Below are positions 22,381 to 31,290 of a DNA stretch of 64,000 bases, piece after piece. The notes below the pieces were generated by a model. The model worked only from the letters and a program-made list of their open reading frames with translations, was not told the origin of the DNA and searched no databases. This DNA comes from Myxococcus sp. CA023 (lineage in GTDB: Bacteria; Myxococcota; Myxococcia; Myxococcales; Myxococcaceae): assembly GCF_010998615.1 (NCBI RefSeq), contig NZ_JAAEAH010000022.1, positions 1-64,000 of the forward strand. The letters run 5' to 3'. The position numbers were made by a program, and so were the translations under genes. Position 1 is the stretch's first letter, and each line of letters begins with the position of its first letter.

Positions 22381-23045
22381 GCGGTGGTTTGGTGTGCTCG
22401 GCGCTGTTGCGCGCCTTGCAGCACTTCATGTCGGAGATGGCGGCGCGGTTGGTGCTGCGAGGCACCGTTGAGTCCCTCCGGCTGTCCCTGGACACGGCGA
22501 CCGCGGCGGACCTGCCGCGCATCATCGAGGCGCTGGAACCCGCCACTCGCCACTTCGTGGACCCTTCTCGCCGGCCGCAGATGATGGCGCAGCTTCGCGC
22601 ACAGCTCGCGCCCTCGGCGGGGCCGGAGGGCGCGGCCACTTCCGCCTTGGCGGAGGTTCGGGCCACCACCTATCTGGTGCGCACGGAAGCGGACGCCAGT
22701 CACGCGCGGCTCGCCGCCCGGATGCTGTGCGAGTCCCTGGGCGGGCGCGGCTACGAGTGCCAGAAGGTGGCCACGGCGGTGAGTGAGTTGGCGCGCAACC
22801 AGATTTCGTATGCGGGGGGCGGCACCATCCAGCTCTCGCCGCAACTGGCGCCCACGCGGCTTCTGCGTGTCAGCGCCGAGGACTCCGGGCAAGGCATCCT
22901 GGACCTGGAGCGCGTGCTGTCGGGGACGTACAAGAGCAAGACGGGCATGGGCCTGGGCTTGTTGAGCGTGAAGCGGTTGGCGGACCGCTTCGACGTGCGC
23001 ACCGGCCCGAAGGGCACGCAGGTGGACTTCGAGGTGTGGCTGTGA
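22377..23045 (+). CDS. RsbT-like serine kinase with N-terminal extension
   Basis: A 222-residue protein. The C-terminal half (about 96-222) matches RsbT closely: KVATAVSELARNQISYAGGG (N-box), AEDSGQGILDLE (G1) and MGLGLLSVKRLADRFDV (G2). RsbT phosphorylates stressosome STAS proteins and activates partner phosphatases. The N-terminal 95 residues are an extra helical segment I do not recognise; it may be an RsbR-like or partner-binding part. The GTG start has AGGAGG eight bases upstream and overlaps the preceding stop, so the two kinases are made together. Confidence 0.82.
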   Translation: MSGGLVCSALLRALQHFMSEMAARLVLRGTVESLRLSLDTATAADLPRIIEALEPATRHFVDPSRRPQMMAQLRAQLAPSAGPEGAATSALAEVRATTYLVRTEADASHARLAARMLCESLGGRGYECQKVATAVSELARNQISYAGGGTIQLSPQLAPTRLLRVSAEDSGQGILDLERVLSGTYKSKTGMGLGLLSVKRLADRFDVRTGPKGTQVDFEVWL

Positions 23046-23339
23046 GGCTCGCGGTCGCCCACCGCTCCCGTCCCAAGGTGGGGGAGTTGGAGAATGGCGA
23101 CGGCGTCATGGTGCGCCAGGAATGCGCCCGGACGCTGGTGGCTGTGTGTGCATGCCGCACAGTCGGGGCATTGTACCAAGATGAGGTATGGGAACTACGC
23201 TAGGGCTCCGTCCCACGTGGGGGCTGTGTCCACCTCCGCGCAGATGCTCCCCGTTGACGAATCGCCGTGGTGGCATTCCATTGGGTGAGGTCTGATGGTG
23301 CGGCTTAATCGGGACCGGATGGAATCAAGGAGCGGGTCG

Positions 23340-25268
23340 ATGGCCGGCAACTCAGGGGAAGACAACGCCAACCCGGGACACGCCCGGGAGGTCGCCCCAG
23401 AGCGCCCTGACGAGGGCGAGTCGCCCGTGCTGGATGGCGTGTCGGATGCGGAGCTGGACGCCATCGTGGGCCAGCTGCGCACGGACAAGAGCCTTCGTGT
23501 CCGGCCCAGCGCGCAGCCGCGCTACCGCGAGGCCACGCAGTCGGAGCGACTGCACCGGGGCGCGGGCCGTTCACGGGCGTCCAACTTGGGCGAGGAGGAG
23601 GCGCCGCCGAAGGAAGCCGCGCCCGTCGTGAAGCATGCCTGGTACTTCGTCACGGGCGGCGCGGCCTACGGACCTCACGACCTCGCGGACCTGAAGGCCC
23701 ACGTGGATCGGGGTTTTCTGGGCTTTGATTCCCTGTGCTGGCGCGAGGGATTCAGTGAGTGGCTGCCCCTGGGGCGCATCCCGGAACTCGCTTCCGCGCT
23801 GCTGCCGCCGTCCGTGCCGGCGGGACCTCCGCCCGTTCCGCCGGAAGCGTCGGGGACCTTCATGCCCCAGGCTGCGCGCGCGGTGGACGTGTCCGAGGCC
23901 ACCACGGAGCGGGTGATCCTGAACGCACCGGGCACGGTGGTGCCCCCCTTCGCGGCCATTGCGCCTGCCGCCGTTGTGGCCACTCCCGCGGTGAGCGCTG
24001 CCGCCATGCCGCAGACGCAGGCGTCCGGCGCATCACTTTCCGTGGATGTCCCAGGGGCTCCGGCCGCGGGCGTTGTCGTCGGGCCTGCTCCGGAAGCTGT
24101 TGTCGCGACGCTCGCACCGGAACCTGTCACCGCGCCGGCCGCGAGTGACTTCGCCGCGTACGGAGCCTCGGCGTCGGACCCGATGCCCGTGGCGGAGCCC
24201 GTGGGAACCCACGCGGTGCTCGCGTCGCCGTCCCCCGAGGAACGCGCGCGTCGCAAGCGCCGGCTGGGTTTCATCCTGGCGGGCGGTGCCATCGGCGGCG
24301 TGTCGGTGGCCCTGGCGCTGAGCGTCTTGGGCGTTGGGGGCGGCCGTGGTGCCGCGAGCCCCGGTGATGCCGTGGACACGACGCGTGGCACCGATGCGCC
24401 GCCGCCCGCGGAACAGCCGGTGGCCGCCGCGCCCACGCCGGAAGCGGTCGCGGCTGCGAGCCAGGGCGGCGCGGCGTCTGGTTCCTCCCCGTCAGCGGGC
24501 GGCACAGGCAGGGCGAGCCCTGGCCTCAGCGGCGCGGGCGTCGCGACGTCGGCCGCCGAGAGCGCGCGCGACCCGAGCCCGGTGCAGGAGTCCACACGCC
24601 CATCGACGCCCTCGCTCTCGGCCGTTTCGGTCGATCGCGGAGGCCGCGTGCCGGAGCTGACCGGCACGGAGAGCACGGCGCGCGCCGCGACCGGCGGCGG
24701 ACGGCCGTCGCCGGAAGAGCGCGTCTTCGAGCGGCCCACGGGCAGTCTCTCCTCGCGAGACGTCGCCGTGGCCTTCGTCATCGGGAAGCACTCCGTGGCG
24801 CCTGCTCCGGATCCGGAGCCCGCCAAGCGGCCCGCGACGACTGTGGCGGAAGCCGCGACGGCTGGTAGCTCGGAGGACGACCTGGGGCCCGACGCGGACT
24901 TCGACCGCATGCTCTCCGGCCCAGGGCCCAACGCCACCAAGCACCACAAGCCGACCGTCTATGTTCCGCCCGACCCGACGGCGCCGCGCGAGTCGCTCGA
25001 CCTGGCCACCGTCTTCGCGGTGGTGCATGCCCGGCGTTCGGAGCTCGCGGCGTGTGCCCGGGAGCAGTCCGCGCCGCCGCAGGAGGGGGACCGGGCGGTG
25101 CTGCGCTTGAGCGTCCTTCCGAGCGGGAAGGTGGAGTCCATCACCACCGAGACGCCGTGGCTGCGAGGCACGTCGCTCGTGCGTTGCATGCAGCAGAAGA
25201 TAGGCGCCTGGACGTTCCCCAGGCATCGAACGCAGGGAGCGCCCGTCGTCTTTCGATACGAGTTCTGA
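23340..25268 (+). CDS. GYF-domain / TonB-like membrane protein (AgmX/GltJ-like)
   Basis: A 642-residue protein. A GYF_2 domain near residues 98-150 begins AWYFVTGGAAYGPHDLADL. A Pro/Ala-rich linker, one transmembrane helix (GFILAGGAIGGVSVALALSV, about 300-320) and a second low-complexity linker follow. The C-terminal 90 residues form an AgmX/PglI-type C-terminal domain (FAVVHARRSELAACAREQ ... VLRLSVLPSGKVESITTETP). AgmX/GltJ-like proteins belong to myxobacterial gliding machinery, but this one has no zinc-ribbon N-terminus. The start is uncertain; the ATG at 23340 was preferred for AAGGAG at 23327-23332. Confidence 0.75.
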   Translation: MAGNSGEDNANPGHAREVAPERPDEGESPVLDGVSDAELDAIVGQLRTDKSLRVRPSAQPRYREATQSERLHRGAGRSRASNLGEEEAPPKEAAPVVKHAWYFVTGGAAYGPHDLADLKAHVDRGFLGFDSLCWREGFSEWLPLGRIPELASALLPPSVPAGPPPVPPEASGTFMPQAARAVDVSEATTERVILNAPGTVVPPFAAIAPAAVVATPAVSAAAMPQTQASGASLSVDVPGAPAAGVVVGPAPEAVVATLAPEPVTAPAASDFAAYGASASDPMPVAEPVGTHAVLASPSPEERARRKRRLGFILAGGAIGGVSVALALSVLGVGGGRGAASPGDAVDTTRGTDAPPPAEQPVAAAPTPEAVAAASQGGAASGSSPSAGGTGRASPGLSGAGVATSAAESARDPSPVQESTRPSTPSLSAVSVDRGGRVPELTGTESTARAATGGGRPSPEERVFERPTGSLSSRDVAVAFVIGKHSVAPAPDPEPAKRPATTVAEAATAGSSEDDLGPDADFDRMLSGPGPNATKHHKPTVYVPPDPTAPRESLDLATVFAVVHARRSELAACAREQSAPPQEGDRAVLRLSVLPSGKVESITTETPWLRGTSLVRCMQQKIGAWTFPRHRTQGAPVVFRYEF

Positions 25269-25287
25269 GCCGCCGCGAGGAGCGCCC

Positions 25288-25617
25288 ATGCCTGCTTACG
25301 TCCTGATCGAGGTCTCGGTGCACGACGCGCAGACCTACGAGCGGTACAAGCAGCTCGCGCCTCCGTCGCTCAAGCCCTACGGGGGCCGCTACCTCGTCCG
25401 GGGCGGCCCCACCCAGGCCCTGGAAGGCACCTGGCAGCCCCCTCGCTTCGTCCTGTTGGAGTTCCCCAGCGTGGAGCTCGCGAGGGCCTGGTGGGCATCC
25501 CCGGAATACGCCGCCGCCAAGGCGCTCCGCCACGAAAGCGCGCACTCCATCATGTTGCTGGTGGAGGGCGTGCCGGCCACGACGCCCGTCACCGAAATAG
25601 GGGAGTCGCCGGCCTGA
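25288..25617 (+). CDS. DUF1330 protein
   Basis: A 109-residue alpha-beta barrel protein of the DUF1330 family: YVLIEVSVHDAQTYERYKQLAPPSLKPYGGRYLVRGG ... FPSVELARAWWASPEY covers the whole conserved pattern. Function of the family is unknown. It lies 19 bases after the GYF gene and probably shares its transcript. Confidence 0.88.
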   Translation: MPAYVLIEVSVHDAQTYERYKQLAPPSLKPYGGRYLVRGGPTQALEGTWQPPRFVLLEFPSVELARAWWASPEYAAAKALRHESAHSIMLLVEGVPATTPVTEIGESPA

Positions 25618-25636
25618 GCGGCCGCTGGAAAGCCGA

Positions 25637-25679
25637 AGCCCGGCGCCAGTCCGCGGTGTGTCGCGGGCCGGGCCGGGCT
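25637..25679. terminator. Bipartite hairpin between DUF1330 and M4 genes
   Basis: Outer stem AGCCCGGC (25637-25644) with GCCGGGCT (25672-25679), inner stem CCGCG/CGCGG inside. It lies between two convergent stops and is a candidate bidirectional terminator without a T-run. Confidence 0.5.
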
Positions 25680-25705
25680 CGGGTGTCTTCAGTGAAGCGG
25701 GAGGG

Positions 25706-27883
25706 CTAGTTCACGCCGACGGCGGTCCAGCTCTCCTTGACCTTCGCCACTTCAGCGGAGTCCGCGCCGTAGAGGTCCGTCGCCGCGTTGATGGTCGCGG
25801 TGCGGGCCTGGGCGAACGTGGTGCTCGGCGTCATGTAGTGAGCCAGGGCGCGGTAGTAGATCTTCAGGCCCTTCTCCATGCCGATGGCGTCCTTCACCTC
25901 GATGCCGGACGTGCGGTTGGTTCCGCCGTTGGTCAGCAGGTAGAAGGCGTTGTTCGCGATGCCGCTGGAGCCGTGCACCTCGGTCTGCTTCGGGTAGTTC
26001 TTGTAGTTGTCGACCGAGTAGTTGTCCTTCGTCGGATCGTCCATGTAGCGCAGGCCGTCGGTGGGGTCGCCGTCCTTCGGCGTCCAGGCCGTCTCGCCCA
26101 CCGTCCAGTTGAACTTCACGTCGGGGTTCTTCTGGGACGCGTACCACTCGAGGCCAGCGCCCATGATGTCGCTCATCGCCTCGTTCAGACCACCGGACTC
26201 GCCGCGGTAGATGAGGCCGGCGGTGCGCTCGGTGAGGCCGTGGGCAATCTCATGGCCCGCGATGTCCAGCGCGGTGAGCGGACCGGAGTTGCGGCCGTCG
26301 CCGTCGCCGTAGCTCATCTTCTCGCCGTCCCAGTACGCGTTCACGTAGTTGTTGCTGACGTGGACGTAGGACACCAGCTTCTCACCCGCGCCGTCGATGG
26401 AGTCACGGCCGAGGATGTCCTTCATGTAGTCGTACATCATCTGGCCGCCGTAGTGCGCGTCCACCGCGGCCTTGTTGCGCTCCGGGTCCGTGGCCTCGCC
26501 CCAGACGTCGTTGTTGTCCTTGATGGGCGTCTGGCCGCTGGCGCGCTCGCGGTTCATCGCGTCGTAGGTCGCCACGCCCTTGCCGCGCGTGCCGTCCTCG
26601 AGCGTGTACGTGCCGTCCGCCTGCTTCTTCGTTTCCAGCGCGACCTTGCCGCTGTACATGGACGTGTCGTCCGCGATCTTCTCGCCGGGACCGGGCTCGT
26701 TGGGCTCAACGGCCTTCGGGGTGATGGTCAGGCCCCAGCTGTTCAGCGTGCCCGTGTCGCGGCGCGCGTTGTCCTTCACCGACAGCGTCCACTCGCCCTT
26801 CGCGGACTCGCCCGCGAAGCCGCTCAGGTCGAAGCTGCCCTTGATGTGGTCCGCGCTGCCACCCTTGCGGTTGTGCACCGTCTCCGACTTGCCGGAGGGG
26901 CTGGTGAGCGTGACCGACAGGTCGCCCTTGAACGTGTGGTCGATGTCCAGGTCCAGCTTCAGCTGGTCCACGGTGCCGTCCTGGGTCACGTTGATCTTCG
27001 ACGTGACGGTGGCCAGGTCGGCGATCTCCGCCTTCGGCGTGGCCGAGGCCTTGATCTCGGAAGCCGTCGCGGCAGCGCTGTGGGCGTGGTCGGCGTGGTC
27101 CGCGCCTTCGGCGTGGGTGTGGCCGTGCGCGGCGCCGTGCTGGCGGGCGAAGCCGTCAATGGTGTTGAACTGCTCGAAGAGCTTCCCGGTGTTGGCGTCC
27201 ACCAGGTAGTTCATCTTGCGCGGATTGTCGGTGCCATCCACGTTGGTGACTTCCACCCGGTAGGCGGAGTGGTACTCACCGGAGATGTCCTTGTAGATGA
27301 CGCGCTCGGAGTTCGGCTGGCGGTCCGGCTTGCCGTCGAACGCCTTCATCGCGATGTCCAGGGCCTGGCTGTGCGACACCTTGGGCTTCTCCTTGCCCAG
27401 GCCGGCCGGAATCTCAGACTGGTCGCCGGTGGTGCTCTTGACCTTGCCCTCGGCGTCGAGGTGCGTGACGACCTGCTCGCCGAAGACCTTCACGCCCTCG
27501 TGCTGGCGGTCCAGACGCACGTGCGTCATGCCCAGCGAGTCACGCTCCACGCTCTTCGGCGTGTACGCCGGGAACTGCACGCCGCCGATGATGCCGGGGT
27601 TGCGGATGGAGGTCTGGGTGGAGGGGGCCAGGTGCGCCAGCGACGTCTGGATGGCGGTCTGCGCCTCGCGGCTTTCCAGGGAGAGCCGGCCCACGGGAGG
27701 CGGCAGCGGCTTCAGCGTCTTCTCCGCGCGCGCCAGGTCCGACGTCTTGGCCGCGGGGCCGAACCCGTCCTTGATGACGTTCGGGGCGATGGTCGCGGGC
27801 TTCGCGGCCGTCTTCGACTGAGCCTCGGAAGCAGCAGTGGAGCGAATCGTGGGCTTCGGACCTTCGGTGCGGCGAATCGTCAT
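25706..27883 (-). CDS. M4 thermolysin-family metalloprotease with internal P-domain
   Basis: A 725-residue protein. FTP propeptide segment about 113-155 and PepSY-like 170-240, then a His-rich stretch (about 249-268), a proprotein-convertase P-domain (about 285-389, ending NSWGLTITP), then the M4 catalytic domain. Zinc site HEIAH at 544-548, third ligand Glu568 in GLNEAMSDI, catalytic His637 in EVHGSSG. All are intact. The P-domain sits before the protease, not at the C-terminus where secreted proteases carry it. No Sec signal is visible: the protein begins MTIRRTEGPKPTIRS. Either export is non-classical or the start is wrong, though no upstream signal is seen. Confidence 0.92.
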   Translation of the reverse strand: MTIRRTEGPKPTIRSTAASEAQSKTAAKPATIAPNVIKDGFGPAAKTSDLARAEKTLKPLPPPVGRLSLESREAQTAIQTSLAHLAPSTQTSIRNPGIIGGVQFPAYTPKSVERDSLGMTHVRLDRQHEGVKVFGEQVVTHLDAEGKVKSTTGDQSEIPAGLGKEKPKVSHSQALDIAMKAFDGKPDRQPNSERVIYKDISGEYHSAYRVEVTNVDGTDNPRKMNYLVDANTGKLFEQFNTIDGFARQHGAAHGHTHAEGADHADHAHSAAATASEIKASATPKAEIADLATVTSKINVTQDGTVDQLKLDLDIDHTFKGDLSVTLTSPSGKSETVHNRKGGSADHIKGSFDLSGFAGESAKGEWTLSVKDNARRDTGTLNSWGLTITPKAVEPNEPGPGEKIADDTSMYSGKVALETKKQADGTYTLEDGTRGKGVATYDAMNRERASGQTPIKDNNDVWGEATDPERNKAAVDAHYGGQMMYDYMKDILGRDSIDGAGEKLVSYVHVSNNYVNAYWDGEKMSYGDGDGRNSGPLTALDIAGHEIAHGLTERTAGLIYRGESGGLNEAMSDIMGAGLEWYASQKNPDVKFNWTVGETAWTPKDGDPTDGLRYMDDPTKDNYSVDNYKNYPKQTEVHGSSGIANNAFYLLTNGGTNRTSGIEVKDAIGMEKGLKIYYRALAHYMTPSTTFAQARTATINAATDLYGADSAEVAKVKESWTAVGVN

Positions 27884-28023
27884 TGGGGGTCTCGAACTCA
27901 GTGCAAGGGGGTTGAAGAGTTATCGCCGCAGTGTGGCGGGAAGTTTCTTGTGATATTTTCGACGCAATAAGCCATTCTCGAAAGGCAAGTAAAACCTTGT
28001 CGCGGTTCCGTTGAAGTCAGGTT

Positions 28024-28049
28024 ACGGGCGTGTAAACACGCCCGTTTTT
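28024..28049 (+). terminator. Hairpin with T-run, oriented plus
   Basis: ACGGGCGTG (28024-28032) pairs with CACGCCCGT (28037-28045), a 9-bp stem with a 4-base loop, followed by TTTT on the plus strand. No plus-strand gene precedes it. On the minus strand it lies just after the CPBP stop, but without a U-tract in that direction. Confidence 0.55.
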
Positions 28050-28110
28050 CACGGGTGGTGTGCGCGGCGCTGCTGCACGGAGTGGGGGGCGCGGCGAAAC
28101 TCGGCAGAAA

Positions 28111-28830
28111 TCAGCCGAAAAAAGAAACCTCGAGAAACCGCACATAGAGGTTGCAAGCCGCGTGAAACAAGGCGGCGCCGATGACGGTGCCGGTGCGCTC
28201 CCGCATCCACCCGAAGATCAGCGCTGGGAAGAACACGGACAGCCGCCACGCCTGGAAGATGGCCAGGTGGCCCAGGGCGAACAGCAGCGCCGTCAGCCAG
28301 AAGGCGGGGCCCAGCCGGCCCCCCAGGAACTTGCGGCCCTGGGGCCAGGCGTCGCGCAGCCGCGTCTGGACGTAGCCCCGGTAGAAGAACTCCTCCGGCA
28401 GCGCGACGACGAAGAGCTGGTCGATGAACCACTCGCCGAAGCGCGGGGGCAGGCGGGGCTGGAAGCGGGCCTCGCCCATCAGCGGAGTGAGGTGCTTGGC
28501 CAGCGCGGGGGGCAGGTGGGGCAGCACCTCCACGAACGCGGCGAAACCCAGGAAGAAGAGGGGGCCCACCACCGCGGACAGCAGCAGGAAGAGGCGCAGG
28601 TCCTCGCGCCACGCGCGCAGCGACAGGCCGTAGTCCCCGTAGTCCTCGTCCCGCCAGCGCATGGGGATGAGCGGCAGGTAGAGGAAGCCCACTGTCGCGA
28701 CCAGCTTGGGGATGCTGGTGCCGCCCAACAGGAGGAAGGCGGCGACGATGGACAGGAAGCCCACCGCCCACAATCCCACCGCTTCCTGCACGGCGTTCGG
28801 TCGCCAGGGAGTCGTCACGGCCTGGGTCAT
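28111..28830 (-). CDS. CPBP-family glutamic intramembrane protease
   Basis: A 239-residue protein with about six hydrophobic helices. The CPBP/CAAX-protease motifs are present: ALPEEFFYRGYVQTRL with Glu146-Glu147 and Arg151, His188 in FALGHLAIF, and HAACN with His223. Such enzymes process membrane-anchored tails. Myxobacteria use relatives as sorting enzymes for MYXO-CTERM proteins; that role is only possible here. The ATG overlaps the preceding gene's stop by four bases. Confidence 0.86.
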   Translation of the reverse strand: MTQAVTTPWRPNAVQEAVGLWAVGFLSIVAAFLLLGGTSIPKLVATVGFLYLPLIPMRWRDEDYGDYGLSLRAWREDLRLFLLLSAVVGPLFFLGFAAFVEVLPHLPPALAKHLTPLMGEARFQPRLPPRFGEWFIDQLFVVALPEEFFYRGYVQTRLRDAWPQGRKFLGGRLGPAFWLTALLFALGHLAIFQAWRLSVFFPALIFGWMRERTGTVIGAALFHAACNLYVRFLEVSFFG

Positions 28831-29447
28831 GGCATGTCCACCGACGCCAACTCCATCTTCACGGCGCTCAGCGGAAGCACCCGGCAGCCGCGACGGTGCT
28901 TCTTCACCACCACCGCTACCAGCCGCCCCTCCGCGTCGAAGACGGGGCTGCCCGCGGGCAGGGCCAGGGGAACGTCATAGAAGGGGGCCTGGGTCGCACG
29001 GGCTCGCGCTGGCACGGGGCGCGCGGGCTGGCCCTTCTTGGCGGGGAGGACGCCCACCAGCCAGCGGCCGTCAAGGCTGTCTCCGTCCCGAAGCACCTTC
29101 ACGGGCGCCGCCGGGTACGCGCCATCCGGAGCGGCGAGCACCGCCACCTGGAGGTCCTGGCTGGCCATCACCACGCGGGCGGGCAGCGTCTTTCCTTCGT
29201 GCTCCACCGTGGCGGCATTCAGGCCGGTGAAGCTGGCCCCCACTGGAGTGACGGAGGTGAGGACCTGCCCCGCGGACCCCACGAAGACGCCGGGCCCCGC
29301 GTTCCGAGGACCCTTGACGTGCACCACCGAGCGCCCGTGTCGCTCCAGCACCCGTTGGAGGTCGGCGCGCGAGGGCTTGTCGGCCTCCGCTGCAGCGGAG
29401 GCAAAGGGGAGGAGGAAGACGAGGAGCAGCGGCGGCAGGCGGGACAT
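28827..29447 (-). CDS. Secreted trypsin-fold protein, probably degenerate
   Basis: A 206-residue protein with a signal peptide (SRLPPLLLVFLLPFASAAAEA) followed by a Trypsin_2/HtrA-like fold: SVVHVKGPRNAGPGVFVGSAGQVLTSVTPVG, then LPAGSPVFDAEGRLVAVVV. HtrA-type proteins carry HVV/HTVV and GNSGGP; the catalytic His motif is absent here and GSP is the only serine remnant. I infer it is catalytically dead and acts as a binding partner, perhaps for the coupled CPBP protease. Confidence 0.6.
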   Translation of the reverse strand: MSRLPPLLLVFLLPFASAAAEADKPSRADLQRVLERHGRSVVHVKGPRNAGPGVFVGSAGQVLTSVTPVGASFTGLNAATVEHEGKTLPARVVMASQDLQVAVLAAPDGAYPAAPVKVLRDGDSLDGRWLVGVLPAKKGQPARPVPARARATQAPFYDVPLALPAGSPVFDAEGRLVAVVVKKHRRGCRVLPLSAVKMELASVDMP

Positions 29448-29466
29448 CGGCGGGTGCCGCAGCCTA

Positions 29467-31248
29467 TCACCGGCGCTCGCGCAGCGCGGTGACGAAGCGG
29501 TCCGCCGGGAGCGTGTTGAGCACGTCCCCCTTCCGGGCCCAGCCCCGGCGCGCGGTGGCCACCGCGAAGGCCAGGTTCCTCAGGTCCTCCTTCTGGTGCG
29601 CGTCGCAGCTCACCACCAGGCGGACGCCCCGCTCCACGGCCTGCCGGACATATTCGGCCTTGATGTCCAGGCGCGCGGGCTTGCCGTTGACCTCCACGGC
29701 CACGCCGCGTTCGGCGGCCCGCTCCAGGACCTCGTCCATGCGGACGGGGTAGGGCTCCCGGCTATTGATGAGCCGGCCGGTGGGGTGCCCCAGAATCTGG
29801 AGGCAGGGGTTGTCCAGCGCGGCCAGCAGCCGGCGCGTCATCTGGTCCTCGTCCATGCCGTGCCGGACGTGGATGGAGCCGATGACGACCTCGAGCTGCT
29901 CCAGGACGCTGTCGGCGTAGTCGAGCGCGCCGGACTCCAGGATGTCGACCTCGATGCCCTTGAGCAGCCGCACGCCGGAGACGGCCGCGTTGATGCGGTC
30001 GATCTCCTCCCACTGGCGCTTGAGGTCATCCACCTTCAAGCCGCCTGCGTAGATGGCTGCCTCGCTGTGCTCGGTGATGGTCAGGTACTTCAGGCCCAGC
30101 GCCCGCGCCGCGAGCGCCATCTCCTCCAGGCTGTTGCGCCCGTCGGACCAGGTGCTGTGCGCGTGGACCGCGCCCTGGACGTCCTCCAGCGTGAGCAGGT
30201 CCTTGGGAAGCTGTCCCTCGCGTGCGGCCTCCACCTCGCCGTTGTCCTCCCGCAGCTCGGGGGGCACGTACTGCATGTCCAGCAGGGCGTAGAGCCCGGA
30301 CTCCTCCGTCACGGGAACCTTGGTTCCGTCGTCCCGGTGGACGCCCCATTCGGAAATCTTGAGGCCGCGCTCCTGCCCCAGGTTGCGCAGGCGGATGTGG
30401 TGCGCCTTGGAGCCGGTGAAGTGGTGCAGGGCGGTGGCGAAGTCCTCGTCGGGCAGCACGCGCAGGTCCACCTGGAGGTCACCGGCCTCCAACCGCACGG
30501 AGCATTTGCTTTCGCCCTTGCCCAGCACCGCGGCCACGCCGGGTGCGTTCGCCAGGGCATCCAGCACCGGTCCCGCCTCCGGCGCGGAGGCGATGATGTC
30601 CACGTCCGCCACGGTCTCCGCCTGCCGGCGCACGCTGCCACCCAGGCTGGCGCGCACCACGCCCGGCGCGGCCTTCACCCGCTCCAGCAGCGCCGTGGCC
30701 ACCGGCATCACCTCGCCCAGCAGCTTGCGCTCGCCGCGCGCGCGGCGGTACAGGGCGATGCCTTCCAGCATCTTCGCTTCGCTCTTCGCGCCGAAGCCGC
30801 GGAGCTGCCGCACGCGGCCCTCTCGGCAGGCCCGCTCCAGCTCCTCGATGCTGCTCACCTGGAGCTCACGCCAGAGCGTGGCCACCTTCTTCGGCCCCAC
30901 GTCGGGCAGCTGCGTCAGCTCCAGCAGCCCGGGAGGAAACTGCGCCCGCAGCTCCTCCAGGTAGCCGAGCCGGCCGGTGGACACCAGCTCGGAGATCTTC
31001 TCGGCGAGCGCGGGGCCGATGCCTGGGAGGCTCTCCAGCCGGCCTTCCGCGACGAGAGGGCCCAGCTCCTGGGGAAGCCCGGCGATGCGGTCCGCTGCCA
31101 TGTCATAGGCGCGGACGCGGAACCCGCTTTCGCCCTGGATCTGGAGCAGGAGGGAAATGTCACGGAGGACCTGGGCGACGGTGGCCTTGTCGACAGCGGT
31201 GGGGATGGTCACGTCGGGAGTCACAAGGAGAAGGTAATGCCCGGGCAT
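29467..31248 (-). CDS. polX: DNA polymerase / 3'-5' exonuclease PolX
   Basis: A 593-residue bacterial family-X polymerase. Order: helix-hairpin-helix repeats (LPGIGPALAEKI, LPDVGPKKV), the polymerase palm GGSVRRQAETVADVDIIAS, and a C-terminal PHP exonuclease (GAVHAHSTWSDGRNSLEEM, TITEHSE, GSIHVRHGM, ILGHPTGR, DAH). PolX fills short gaps in base-excision repair and removes 3' mismatches. Length is normal. Start uncertain: ATG at 31248 is used, but it lacks a Shine-Dalgarno and GTGs at 31224 and 31212 align better with other PolX proteins. Confidence 0.94.
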   Translation of the reverse strand: MPGHYLLLVTPDVTIPTAVDKATVAQVLRDISLLLQIQGESGFRVRAYDMAADRIAGLPQELGPLVAEGRLESLPGIGPALAEKISELVSTGRLGYLEELRAQFPPGLLELTQLPDVGPKKVATLWRELQVSSIEELERACREGRVRQLRGFGAKSEAKMLEGIALYRRARGERKLLGEVMPVATALLERVKAAPGVVRASLGGSVRRQAETVADVDIIASAPEAGPVLDALANAPGVAAVLGKGESKCSVRLEAGDLQVDLRVLPDEDFATALHHFTGSKAHHIRLRNLGQERGLKISEWGVHRDDGTKVPVTEESGLYALLDMQYVPPELREDNGEVEAAREGQLPKDLLTLEDVQGAVHAHSTWSDGRNSLEEMALAARALGLKYLTITEHSEAAIYAGGLKVDDLKRQWEEIDRINAAVSGVRLLKGIEVDILESGALDYADSVLEQLEVVIGSIHVRHGMDEDQMTRRLLAALDNPCLQILGHPTGRLINSREPYPVRMDEVLERAAERGVAVEVNGKPARLDIKAEYVRQAVERGVRLVVSCDAHQKEDLRNLAFAVATARRGWARKGDVLNTLPADRFVTALRERR

Positions 31249-31290
31249 CGGGAGTGCAGCCCGTCCCGCGTTGTGGGAAAAGGGGCCGCG

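Noticed and set aside
25658..27970. A 770-residue plus-strand open frame
   Set aside because: It is the antisense shadow of the M4 protease gene, which has intact catalytic motifs.
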